NCBI GenBank assembly: GCA_045806965.1 | Contig: JBJMIG010000061.1 | Coordinates: 23,726-87,725, forward strand | Length of the DNA: 64,000 bases | Reading direction: 5' to 3' | From: DASYTH01 sp045806965 | GTDB taxonomy: Bacteria; Actinomycetota; Actinomycetes; Mycobacteriales; Pseudonocardiaceae | Shown: one piece after another, positions 17,976-26,020 of the stretch | Numbering within the stretch: position 1 is the stretch's first letter | Layout: every line of letters begins with the position of its first letter | Made by a program: the position numbers and the translations under genes | The notes under the pieces: generated by a model | Told to the model about the DNA's origin: nothing | Databases searched by the model: none | What the model saw: the letters and a program-made list of their open reading frames with translations, nothing else

Positions 17976-18950
17976 ATCATCGGCCCGCCAGCCACCACCA
18001 ACTCGCGCCCACGCCGGTAGCCGTCCGCAACGAAGCATCTCCCCGGGCTCGGAACCCCTCGGCCAGATCTGGCCACCGGGAAATGCCAACCTTGATGAGC
18101 AAGGTCAAGATCCCCACAGCCTGTGACTGACCACGACGAGCCGACACCCATCCCACCATGATGATCTTTAAGGCGATCAACCTACATCGTGAGATCTCAC
18201 CGACTTCGCGGAATTTCACCAAGACTGGTGTCCGAGGGGGGATAGAACACGCATCGCTAGGAGGTCTCCGGAAATCCAGGGGATTTCCGTCATGCGGTGC
18301 ACCGTATCAGCCTCTCATCCGGGGTCCAGTGTGCCACGCCGTGCGGGTCGGGGGCCGGGTTGTCGCCCGGCCGGGTCCGTGGTCGCGCGCCGCGAACAAG
18401 CGGGGACGGTCATGGGTGGGCGAGGGGGTGGGGTTGGCCGGTCATGGCGGCCAACGCGATGGCGACTTCTTGGAGGTTGGCTTTGATGTAGGGGTGGTGG
18501 CTGCGGCATCGGTGACCGCGAGGGCGGCAAGCGGCTCGGACACCAGCCGGACGGCCGCACCGGTGCCCGTGCCGAACCCGGCGCGAACACATTCACCGCG
18601 CCAGACACAGTGCGCAGCCGCACCCAGTACAAGCTCCATACTCGTCGCACAAAATCACCCGTTCGGGTGACCCCTCGCATTGATCCCCCGGACATCACGC
18701 CTTGCAACGGCGGACGGCGGACTGTTGATCACGCGAGCCGCGCGTGTTGATGCCCGGATGGTTCGATGTGCTCGTCGATGATGCGTGGTGTGCTGAACCA
18801 AGTCGACTGCGATAGGCAGGCTCGGCGTGATCCGGTCTTGGCGGGTTCGCTCAGGCCACGCCGCAGGCGCAGCGCACTACGCCCTGACGTCCGCATTGCG
18901 CGTCATCATGGATGTTGGCGTGTGCAACCGTCCGTTACGGGGCGGGCGTA
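17976..18950. other. Non-coding or degraded 975 bases
   Basis: No intact gene. Minus-strand fragments in two frames (SEPLAALAVTDAAATTP then YIKANLQEVAIALAAMTGQP at about 18420-18560) look like a decayed, frameshifted coding piece but match no family I can name. A perfect 9-bp inverted repeat with a 3-base spacer lies at 18269-18289. The stretch 18150-18240 is noticeably AT-richer than its surroundings. Confidence 0.5.
18269..18289. promoter_or_regulatory. Inverted repeat CGGAAATCC-AGG-GGATTTCCG
   Basis: Perfect 9-bp arms around a 3-base centre. There is no T-run on either side, so an operator is as likely as a terminator. No adjacent intact gene start was found. Confidence 0.4.
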
Positions 18951-19908
18951 ATGGTGAGATGGAGTACGGGAATGCGGGGGAGGGTCGTCGGTGCCGGATC
19001 TGCCGGCACGGTAGTGCTGGCTGCAGTGTCCGGTGCGTTGATCAATGAGCTGCACCACGGGTGGGGCTGGTGGGTTGCGGCTGGCGTGGTGGTTGTGGCG
19101 GGTGCGACGTTGGCCTGGTGGGTGGCCGGGCGGTCGCAGAGCGCTGACCCTGGTGCCGGGTGGTCATTCAGGCAGACGGTGAGGCCAGGTGCGGGGCCGG
19201 AGCCGCCTCTGTTCGCCACACCGACTCCCAGCGATGCATCGGACGCGCTGTTGCCAGCGCGACGCGTTGTACCCCGACAGCTTCCCGCGCGCTTGCCGGC
19301 GTTCGCGGGCCGGCACGCTCCACTCGGGGTCACCGCGACGGGTATTCCGGAGGATGTGGAGGACCGCGCGGCGCTTTACCGCAGCCTGGTCGTCGACCGG
19401 CACATGCTCATCGTGTTGGACAATGCCCGATCGGCCAGGCAGGTCCGGCCGTTGCTGCCCAGCGCATCCACCTGCCTGGTCATGGTCACCAGCCGTCATC
19501 GCCTGGACGGACTCGTGGTTCAGCACGTAGTGGAACGAATCAAGCTCGACCTGCTATCCACAGACGAAGCTGTCGACCTGCTCGCTCAGCGCCTCACGCG
19601 CGATCGCGTTGACGCTGAGCCCCGGGCAGCCAGGGACCTCGTCGAGTTGTGCGCGAGGCTTCCGCTCGCCTTGAGCATCGCGTCTGCTAGCCATCACCCG
19701 GATGCGCCGCTATGGCGGTTGGTCGAGCGGCTGCGCGATGAACGGGATCGGCTCGACGCCCTCGACCTCGGCGAGGCTGAAAGCGATATTAGGGCGATCT
19801 TTTCGTGGTCTCGCCAACGGTTGTCGGACGAAGCGGAACGCCTGTTCCGGCTGCTCGGGGTACACCCGGGGCCGGACATCGACATCTACGCGTGCGCAGC
19901 GCTCCTAG

Positions 19909-21378
19909 TACGGCAGTGGTAGTTCGTGATCTTGGCCGGTGAGGCGGTTGTAACGAGGGCGGCCGCCTTGTTGATCATCGAGTTGTGACGCAAGACGATC
20001 TTGAGGCGGCCGCTGCGGTCATCGTAGAGGGTGGGCTGGCGGCGGAGAATCTGGCCGAGTTGCATGGCCGGCTGGGCCCGTGTTTCGGTCGGGTGGAGCC
20101 GTTTCGGCAGTCCCGGAAGTACCTGGCCGGGTTGATGAGTGATCTGCCGCGGAAGAACGCGTGGACGATCGCCGAGCATGCCGGAGATGCGACGCCGCAC
20201 CGGATGCAGCGGCTGCTCAACCGGGCGGTGTGGGACACCGACACCGCGATGGCGGTCGTTCGCGGGTTCGTGGCCGAGCGCCTGGGGGACCAACCGTTGC
20301 GGGTGGCGGCGTTGGACGAGACGGGGCAGCAGAAGCAGGGCGGGCACACGGTGGGGGTGAAACGCCAGTACATGGGCTGCGCGGGCAGGGTCGCGAACGG
20401 CGTGAACACCGTGCATTGCTCCTATGCCACCCCGGGCGGACACGCCCTGATCGCAGCACGGCTCTACCTCCCGGCCGAGCAACTCGATGACCAGACCCGA
20501 CGCGCGGCCATGGGTATCGGTGAGGACGTTGTGTTCCGGACGAAACCGCAGTTGGCGATCGATATCACCACCGACGTGATCAATGACGGCGTCATGCCGC
20601 CGTGGTGCGCCGGGGACGAGGTCTACGGTCGCAGCGGCGAGCTACGCCAGCACCTGGAAACCCATGGCGTGGGCTATGTGTTGCGGGTAGGTACCGCGTT
20701 TCACCTCACCCTGCCGACCGGACAAAAGGTTCGCGTCGACGCCGTGGCGGCCAAGCACCTCAAGGCCAGGAAACGCTGGCAGGTGTGCCCGGTGGCCGGT
20801 TCGAAGGGCGAACGCGCCTACGCCTGGGCATGGACAGCAACCCGCAGTCCGCACCACCACCTGCTCATCCGCAAGCACCTCCAGACTGGCGAACTGGCCT
20901 ACCACTACTGCCACGTGCCCACCGGGCGGCCGGTCACCCTGATGACACTCGTGCGCGTCGCATGTCTGCGGTGGCCGGTCGAGGAAGGTTTCGAGTTCGG
21001 CAAAGACCACTTCGGACTCGACCACTCCCAGGCCCGCACCTACACCGCACTGCTCCGGCACACCGTGCTCACCATGGCCGCCCTCGCGATCTGCGCGGTC
21101 ACCGCCGCCCAAGCCAAAACCCGCGCACCCGCCCCCATCCTGCCCACCACCCCCGATGAGCAGCCACCCCACAACCTCGGCCTGATCGCCCTCACTGTCG
21201 CCGAGATCAAACGCCTGTTCAACCTCGCCACCCGCCGGCTACAACCCGAACTCCACCACCTGCACTGGATCTGGTGGCGACGCCGACACCAAGCACGAGC
21301 GAAATGGTTCCACCACCGCACCCGACTACGCCGCCAACCAGCAACAACATGACCAGATCAACAAGTACTACTGCCGTA
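19909..21378 (+). mobile_element. IS701-family insertion sequence, complete (1,470 bp)
   Basis: Ends are imperfect inverted repeats: left TACGGCAGTGGTAGTT and, read inward from the right, TACGGCAGTAGTACTT. It is flanked by a 4-bp direct repeat CTAG (19905-19908 and 21379-21382). Removing the element plus one CTAG restores an unbroken reading frame (CAALLGWKSMSEARAALNEL) in the host STAND gene. One intact transposase gene. The perfect target duplication and intact gene suggest a recent insertion. Confidence 0.92.
19985..21352 (+). CDS. IS701-family transposase
   Basis: DDE transposase of 455 residues, full length, starting at GTG 19985. Family blocks are GRVEPFRQSRKYLAGLMSDL, NAWTIAEHAGDATPHRMQRL, RVAALDETGQQKQGGHTVGV with the first catalytic Asp, CAGDEVYGRSGELRQHLETH with the second, and CLRWPVEEGFEFGKDHFGLD with the Glu and the downstream HYxxHS/T-like segment. 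Cut-and-paste transposition into CTAG-like targets is known for the family. Confidence 0.93.
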   Translation: MTQDDLEAAAAVIVEGGLAAENLAELHGRLGPCFGRVEPFRQSRKYLAGLMSDLPRKNAWTIAEHAGDATPHRMQRLLNRAVWDTDTAMAVVRGFVAERLGDQPLRVAALDETGQQKQGGHTVGVKRQYMGCAGRVANGVNTVHCSYATPGGHALIAARLYLPAEQLDDQTRRAAMGIGEDVVFRTKPQLAIDITTDVINDGVMPPWCAGDEVYGRSGELRQHLETHGVGYVLRVGTAFHLTLPTGQKVRVDAVAAKHLKARKRWQVCPVAGSKGERAYAWAWTATRSPHHHLLIRKHLQTGELAYHYCHVPTGRPVTLMTLVRVACLRWPVEEGFEFGKDHFGLDHSQARTYTALLRHTVLTMAALAICAVTAAQAKTRAPAPILPTTPDEQPPHNLGLIALTVAEIKRLFNLATRRLQPELHHLHWIWWRRRHQARAKWFHHRTRLRRQPATT

Positions 21379-22660
21379 CTAGGTTGGAAGAGTATGTCCG
21401 AAGCCCGTGCGGCACTCAATGAGCTCGTCCGGGCGAATCTGCTCGAAGAGCGCCGGTCGGACCGATTCTGGTTGCACGATCTACTACGCGCCTACGCCGC
21501 CGAACTGGCCCACGACAGTGAACGCCGGGACGCAGAACATCGAATCATCGGCTACTACCTCAACGCATCGAGGTTGGCGAACGCCCGCATACAACCCTGT
21601 TGGGACGAACGCGATTATGAGGGTTCGATAGCCGACACCTATCCGGCCGTCACCACCTATGACCGAGCGATGAACTGGTTCACCGCCGAACAGGCCACTC
21701 TGCGGTCCGTCATCGAATTCACCAGTCAACGGGAATCCAGCATATACATAGCGGAACTTGCCCGCGGATGCGTGGCGTTCTACGCGCGCACCGGCCAGCG
21801 ACACGAACGGGCAGCCATTTGCCACACTGTGCTCGCAGCCGCGCGTCGCGACGGCTGGGGCTTCATGCAAATAAAGGCACTGTGTGAACTGGCCCGGGCC
21901 GTCATCCGGCTAGGAGACTTCGACGAGCGCTCGGTTACTTGGACAGGGCACTCAACCTCGCACAACCCGGCGACCGGGAAGAACAGATCGCTATCCACCT
22001 GACCTATGCCCGCACCTACGACCTACAGGGCCAGCACGTCCACGCGTTACACCACGCCCGACTCGCCGAGCGGATCGCGCAGAATTCAACCGATCTGCGA
22101 TACCGAGCCGGTGTCTTGACAGCGATCGCCAAACAATTGGCCGGTCTCGGCCGCAGCGCCACCGCACTGCCACTCTGCCAGGAAGGCCGTAGCCTCTACG
22201 CCCAAGTCAACAACCGCGACGGCGAGGCACAAGCGCTGAACACCCTCGGACTCATCCACCAAAACCTAGGCAACCAGCCTGAAGCCATCACCTGTTACGA
22301 ACAAGCCCTCCACCTCAACCGACGCATCGGCTCCCGATACTGGGAAGCCGTCATGCTCGACCGACTGGCCGACCTCTACCACGCCCACGGCCAACCCATC
22401 CAAGCCCGCGACGCCAGACACAACGCCCTGACAATTCTCAAGAACCTACACCACCCCGACGCCGCAACTGTGCAAGCGAAACTAGCCACCGCATAGCCGC
22501 ATAGCCAGCCGAACCGCCCGTGCGGCGCTGGTCGGATGCCCGGCAGACCGTTGTTCGACAACCAACTCTGCGACCTGGCCCGGAGCACCGGGGCAGCAGC
22601 AGAGAAGCGCACGCTGACCTTCCCCCCAGACCGTGGAGGCATGGACTATAGGGAGTGCCC

Positions 22661-22951
22661 ATGCCGGAGAAGCGACGGCGGTTTGACCGGGAGTTCCGTG
22701 AGGGAGCGGTCCGGATCGTCCGCGAGACGAACAAGCCGATCGCCCAGGTCGCCGCTGACCTGGGGATCAATGCGGGCACCCTGGGGAACTGGGTGAATCA
22801 GGACAAGATCGACCGTGGCGAGGTCGAGCGGCTTAGCAGCGACGAACGCGCCGAACTGGCCCGGCTGCGGGCCGAGAACGCCGAGCTGCGGATGGAACGG
22901 GATGTCCTCAAGCGATCCGTGGTCCTGTGGGTGAAGGAGGCGACGCGGTGA
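22661..22951 (+). CDS. IS3 OrfA (HTH transposase subunit)
   Basis: 96 residues from ATG 22661 (GGGAG upstream; a GTG two codons earlier is also possible). The N-terminal HTH reads FDREFREGAVRIVRETNKPI, QVAADLGINAGTLGNWV, followed by a leucine-zipper-like helix ELARLRAENAELRMERDVLK for multimerisation. It overlaps OrfB by GTGA at 22948-22951; either coupling or programmed frameshifting yields the OrfAB transposase. Confidence 0.9.
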   Translation: MPEKRRRFDREFREGAVRIVRETNKPIAQVAADLGINAGTLGNWVNQDKIDRGEVERLSSDERAELARLRAENAELRMERDVLKRSVVLWVKEATR

Positions 22952-23841
22952 GCCTGGCCGCGTTCATTGCCGACCAGAGGACCAGTCACCGCGTGCCGCA
23001 CACGGTCGCGTGCCGGGCGTTGGGTGTGTCGCCGTCGTGGTTCTACAAGTGGCAGCACTGTTCTCGGGTGCCCTCGCCGGTGGTGCAGCGGCGCGCCGTG
23101 CTCGACACGGCGGTGGCTGAGGCGTTTGCGGCTGCGCACGGTCTGCACGGCTCGCCGCGGATTGTTATCGATTTACGTGCTGCCGGGTGGGTGGTGAGCG
23201 AGAAGACGGTGGCGAAGTCGATGGCCCGGCAGGGGCTGGTCGCCCGACCGAAGAAGAGACGGAAGAATCTCACCCGACCGGACAAGCGGGCAGTCCCGTT
23301 CCCGGATCTGGTGACACGCGACTTCACCGCGCCGGCCCCGAACGTGAAATGGGTCGGCGATATGACCGAAATTCCTACCGACGAGGGCAAACTCTATCTG
23401 TCCACAGCGATCGACCTGTTCTCGCGTCGGCTGCTCGGCTACGCCACGAGCTGCCACCCGGACGCCGAACTCGCAGGCCAAACCATCAAGATGGCCGTCG
23501 CGGCACGCGGCGGGAAGGACCAGGTGGCCGGAGTGATCTTCCACTCCGACCGCGGCTCCACCTACACCGCCCACCACTTCACCGGCCTCTGCGACAAGCT
23601 AGGCATTGTGCAGTCGATGGGTCGGACCGGGTCGTGTTTCGACAATGCCGCAGCCGAATCATTCTTCTCGACCCTGGAACACGAGGTGCTCTCTCGGCAC
23701 CATTTCAATACCCGCAAAGAAGCGCGGGAAGCTATTGTCAAATGGGTCGTTGACTTCTACAATTGTCGACGTCGCCACAGTTCCTGTGGAATGCAGTCCC
23801 CGATCGACTACGAGACCACCGCGGCCGACCGAGCCGCATAG
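22948..23841 (+). CDS. IS3 OrfB (DDE integrase-type transposase)
   Basis: Catalytic subunit with rve core. HTH_21 region HGLHGSPRIVIDLRAAGWVV, first Asp in NVKWVGDMTEIPTDEGKLYL, second in VIFHSDRGSTYTAHHFTGLC, Glu in CFDNAAAESFFSTLEHEVLS, then the terminal FYNCRRRHSSCGMQSPIDYE. About 297 residues from GTG 22948; the open frame extends to 22927, the overlap zone with OrfA. Complete. Confidence 0.92.
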   Translation: MSLAAFIADQRTSHRVPHTVACRALGVSPSWFYKWQHCSRVPSPVVQRRAVLDTAVAEAFAAAHGLHGSPRIVIDLRAAGWVVSEKTVAKSMARQGLVARPKKRRKNLTRPDKRAVPFPDLVTRDFTAPAPNVKWVGDMTEIPTDEGKLYLSTAIDLFSRRLLGYATSCHPDAELAGQTIKMAVAARGGKDQVAGVIFHSDRGSTYTAHHFTGLCDKLGIVQSMGRTGSCFDNAAAESFFSTLEHEVLSRHHFNTRKEAREAIVKWVVDFYNCRRRHSSCGMQSPIDYETTAADRAA

Positions 23842-24050
23842 AGGAGTCCTCCACGATCTGGGGGGAAGCTCAACGCAGCAATCTTGGGTCAACGCTACAG
23901 GAGACCAATGCGCCGCTGGTGCTGGTGGTCTTCGACGAGGCGCTGTGGTTTGAGTGAGCCGTTTTCATCCTGATCTGGATGTGTTGGCGGGTAAGGGTTC
24001 CCGTTGATCACGGATTGATGATCATCGGCGTGTCGCCGCGGGGATGTGGT

Positions 24051-24230
24051 GAAGCCCCTGGTAGCAGGACTTTCGACCAAGATCGTTCTGCTGACCAGGG
24101 GCTTCAAGTGTTGTTCTACTGTGCCGCGCTGCCGTTGTCACATTAGACCCTGACCTTTGTGTCCGGACTGATCCGCACGCACCGACGCGACATCGGCTCA
24201 CCATGGCGGGCGCTTGACGCAGACGAGCAG
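24051..24230 (+). pseudogene. IS5-type element relic: end hairpin plus transposase N-terminus
   Basis: A perfect 12-bp inverted repeat GAAGCCCCTGGT/ACCAGGGGCTTC (24051-24062, 24094-24105) precedes a GTG at 24108 opening MLFYCAALPLSH, then an amber TAG (24144-24146), then TLTFVSGLIRTHRRDIGSPW and RALDADEQA. This is the N-terminus of a common actinobacterial IS5-family transposase, where the position of the TAG is normally Gln. Similarity is lost by about 24230. The roughly 180 bases after it to 24408, and 23877-24050 before it, hold no recognisable gene. Confidence 0.55.
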
Positions 24231-24408
24231 GCGTCGCCTGACCGACATGTGGCCGAACCGGTGTCGCCCTGAACTGGCGTGTTTTGTCGACGGCTCCCAT
24301 CGACAAACCCTGGGGCTGACTCATTCGGTTGCTCATCGTCGGCGCGTCCGGGTTGGTCGGTTATCGATGTGTCTGTCAGTAACGGGCCGTGCGATACGGT
24401 TCGGCTCG

Positions 24409-24627
24409 ATGGATGAGCTCTTGTACACCGTTGACGGTGCTGAAGCGGTCCGGGCTCAGCAGATCATCCTGGCGGAAGCCGGCCTGCGTGAACGCGTACA
24501 TCTGCAGGAGTCGGTGTTGGCCCATCCGAGATGCTGGGCGGCTCACTGCTGGTGATCACCAGCGAGTGCGACCGGTGGACCTCGACCCGTGGCCGAGCAC
24601 GATCCGTTCAAGGTCGAGATTAACTGA
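24409..24627 (+). pseudogene. PD-(D/E)XK nuclease-like N-terminal fragment, frameshifted
   Basis: ATG 24409 opens MDELLYTVDGAEAVRAQQII, AEAGLRERVHLQESVLAHP; after a one-base shift near 24528 it continues EMLGGSLLVITSECDRW. This resembles the start of stand-alone RecB-like nucleases (LKERxxLQEWI-x-NPxxLGxxLLVI), whose catalytic E-x-K lies further on and is absent here. Ends at about 24627 by a stop. Short, so only moderately sure. Confidence 0.42.
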
Positions 24628-25090
24628 GACCGCGATCCGGACGGCGGGCGTCATTCAAGAGTCGCGCCGCGTTCGCCATGTTGGACGCCGGCAACGAAGT
24701 TCTGAGCCGCCCGAGCACCCGATTGCGAAGCTTGTTCCGCTGCTTCGCAGGCAGGCGTGTGAACTCATCGAATGTCATGCCGAGGCTGTTCAGTGCCGAC
24801 TCGATCGAGACCATCATGGTCGCGTCGTCGGTGGTGACAAGGAGTCCCACTTCGCGAGCCAGCAGCTTCAGCGGTGCGCCCGGATCGTGCAGGGCCATGC
24901 ACAACAGGTGCGGAACGGTGCTTCGGTCAATATCGCCACGTCGGGCGAGTTCGAGCGCGTCCTTGATCGTGCGCGGGGTAAGGGCCAGGTCCGTGGCCGA
25001 CATCCCGGCTGTGTCGGCCACGCCGCGGATGCAGGTGAGGTAGGTGTCCGCGGCCTGGTTGAGGGATATGTCGTCGTCGACGAGGTCTAG
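24620..25090 (-). pseudogene. Unidentified ORF, 5' end cut by IS5
   Basis: An open minus-strand frame of at least 155 codons from the IS5 edge (LVDDDISLNQAADTYLTCIR) to a stop at 24620. The sequence is mostly helical: ALTPRTIKDALELARRGDID, VPHLLCMALHDPGAPLKLLA, MTFDEFTRLPAKQRNKLRNR. No family recognised. No ribosome site precedes the first in-frame GTG (25021), and good coding character continues upstream to the IS, so the original start was probably on the far side of the insertion, overlapping the trpB-like gene end. A product starting at 25021 (133 residues) cannot be excluded. Confidence 0.5.
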
Positions 25091-25105
25091 GCGGTGTCCT
25101 GTAAT

Positions 25106-25597
25106 TCATCGGAGCCAGAGGATGATGGCGGCGATGGTGAGTTCGGCCTGGTAGTAGGCGGCGCGTTTGGCGTAGCGGGTGGCCAGGCTGCGGAATTGTT
25201 TGAGCCGGTTGAAGCAGCGTTCGACGACGTTGCGTTGCTTGTAGAGGTCGGCGTCGAAGGCGGGTGGTCGCCCGCCGCGGGAGCCTTGGGCGGTGCGGCG
25301 GGCGATCTGGTCGGTCCGTTCCGGACTGACGAACTGGATCCGGCGGGCGCGCATGGCCTGACGGGTGCTGGGGTGGGAGTAGGCCTTGTCGGCGATCACC
25401 GCGTCTGGCCGGCAGCGGGGTCGACCGGGTCCGTCACGACCCACCCGGATGCTGTCGAGCAGGGGCAGCAGCTGCGGGTTGTCCCCGGCCTGGCCGGGGG
25501 TGATCAGGATCTGCATGGGCAGGCCGCGCCCGTCGACCGCGAGGTGGATTTTGGTGCTCAGCCCGCCCCGGGACCGACCGAGTCCTTCCCCGGCCAC
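25106..25597 (-). CDS. IS5-family transposase, OrfB part
   Basis: C-terminal catalytic half. LSTKIHLAVDGRGLPMQILI, second Asp in DAVIADKAYSHPSTRQAMRA, and the Glu in YKQRNVVERCFNRLKQFRSL, ending AAIILWLR. It overlaps OrfA by 40 bases in another frame; IS427-group elements make the full transposase by ribosomal frameshifting in such an overlap. Confidence 0.88.
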   Translation of the reverse strand: MAGEGLGRSRGGLSTKIHLAVDGRGLPMQILITPGQAGDNPQLLPLLDSIRVGRDGPGRPRCRPDAVIADKAYSHPSTRQAMRARRIQFVSPERTDQIARRTAQGSRGGRPPAFDADLYKQRNVVERCFNRLKQFRSLATRYAKRAAYYQAELTIAAIILWLR

Positions 25598-25971
25598 CGC
25601 GAGCGCTTCGATGGGTGGGCTGCAGCCCCCTTTTTCCGAGCTCCCGCGGCGTGTTGATGGGCCCGGACCACACTGGAGTCCACGCTAATGATCCACTCCA
25701 CCTCGCCGACCGAATCGTCTTTGACGATCACCTCGGCCAGGATCCGATCCCAGGTCCCGTCCTTGGTCCACAGCCGTAACCGCTCATGTGCGGTCTTCCA
25801 CGGCCCGTAGCGTTCCGGCAGGTCTCGCCATGGCACACCGGTCCGCAGCTTCCACAAAATCGCGTTGATCACCTGACGGTGATCGCGCCACCGCCGACCC
25901 CGACCCGACACCGGCAGCAACGGCTCAATCCGGGCCCACGCCCGATCAGTCAACTCACCCCGACCCACCAT
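25558..25971 (-). CDS. IS5-family transposase, OrfA part
   Basis: N-terminal half, 137 residues, with the DUF4096-like start LTDRAWARIEPLLPVSGRGR, INAILWKLRTGVPWRDLPER, YGPWKTAHERLRLWTKDGTW, and the first catalytic Asp in WIISVDSSVVRAHQHAAGAR. The tail after the Asp (KKGAAAHPSK) lies in the frameshift overlap with OrfB. Confidence 0.87.
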   Translation of the reverse strand: MVGRGELTDRAWARIEPLLPVSGRGRRWRDHRQVINAILWKLRTGVPWRDLPERYGPWKTAHERLRLWTKDGTWDRILAEVIVKDDSVGEVEWIISVDSSVVRAHQHAAGARKKGAAAHPSKRSRWPGKDSVGPGAG

Positions 25972-26020
25972 GGCCCAAGATCCAACCGGATCCGCAGCTA
26001 GATCATTTGCAGGACACGCC

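Larger units (their letters stand above)
18951..22496 (+). pseudogene. Membrane-anchored STAND-TPR protein, split by IS701
   Basis: Begins at ATG 18951 with two membrane helices (GTVVLAAVSGALIN and GWGWWVAAGVVVVAGATLAW). RVVPRQLPARLPAFAGRHA corresponds to the entry of an AfsR-type NB-ARC domain, but the next conserved block is already the post-P-loop ERAALYRSL-like segment (DVEDRAALYRSLVVDRHMLI, VLDNARSARQVRPLLP), so the Walker A region has been deleted. Then come TSRHRLDGL, the winged-helix part, the IS701 element (19909-21378), ARAALNELVRANLLEERRSD, and TPR sequence. A frameshift near 21930 leads to the final frame (EAQALNTLGLIHQNLGNQPE) ending at 22496. Three independent lesions make it non-functional. 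Confidence 0.78.
22615..23872 (+). mobile_element. IS3-family insertion sequence, complete (1,258 bp)
   Basis: Terminal inverted repeats are left TGACCTTCCCCCCAGACC (22615 on) and right, read inward, TGAGCTTCCCCCCAGATC (from 23872), continuing as GTGGAGG in both; about two mismatches in 25. It is flanked by a 4-bp direct repeat ACGC (22611-22614, 23873-23876). It carries overlapping orfA and orfB as usual for IS3. The disrupted flanking sequence (TLQETNAPLVLVVFDEALWF on the right side) was not identified. Confidence 0.9.
25091..26020 (-). mobile_element. IS5-family (IS427-like) insertion sequence, 930 bp
   Basis: Ends are GCGGTGTCCTGTAATTCATC on the left and, read inward from the right, GGCGTGTCCTGCAAATGATC. 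It is flanked by CTAG on both sides (25087-25090, 26021-26024). It contains two overlapping minus-strand frames that together form the transposase. The right copy of CTAG contains the TAG stop codon of the trpB-like gene, which is therefore intact. Confidence 0.88.

Noticed and set aside
18420..18600. Minus-strand gene with YIKANLQEVAIALAAMTG
   Set aside because: Coding-like for only about 25 residues per frame, with no start and no family; described as a possible relic within the gap entry.
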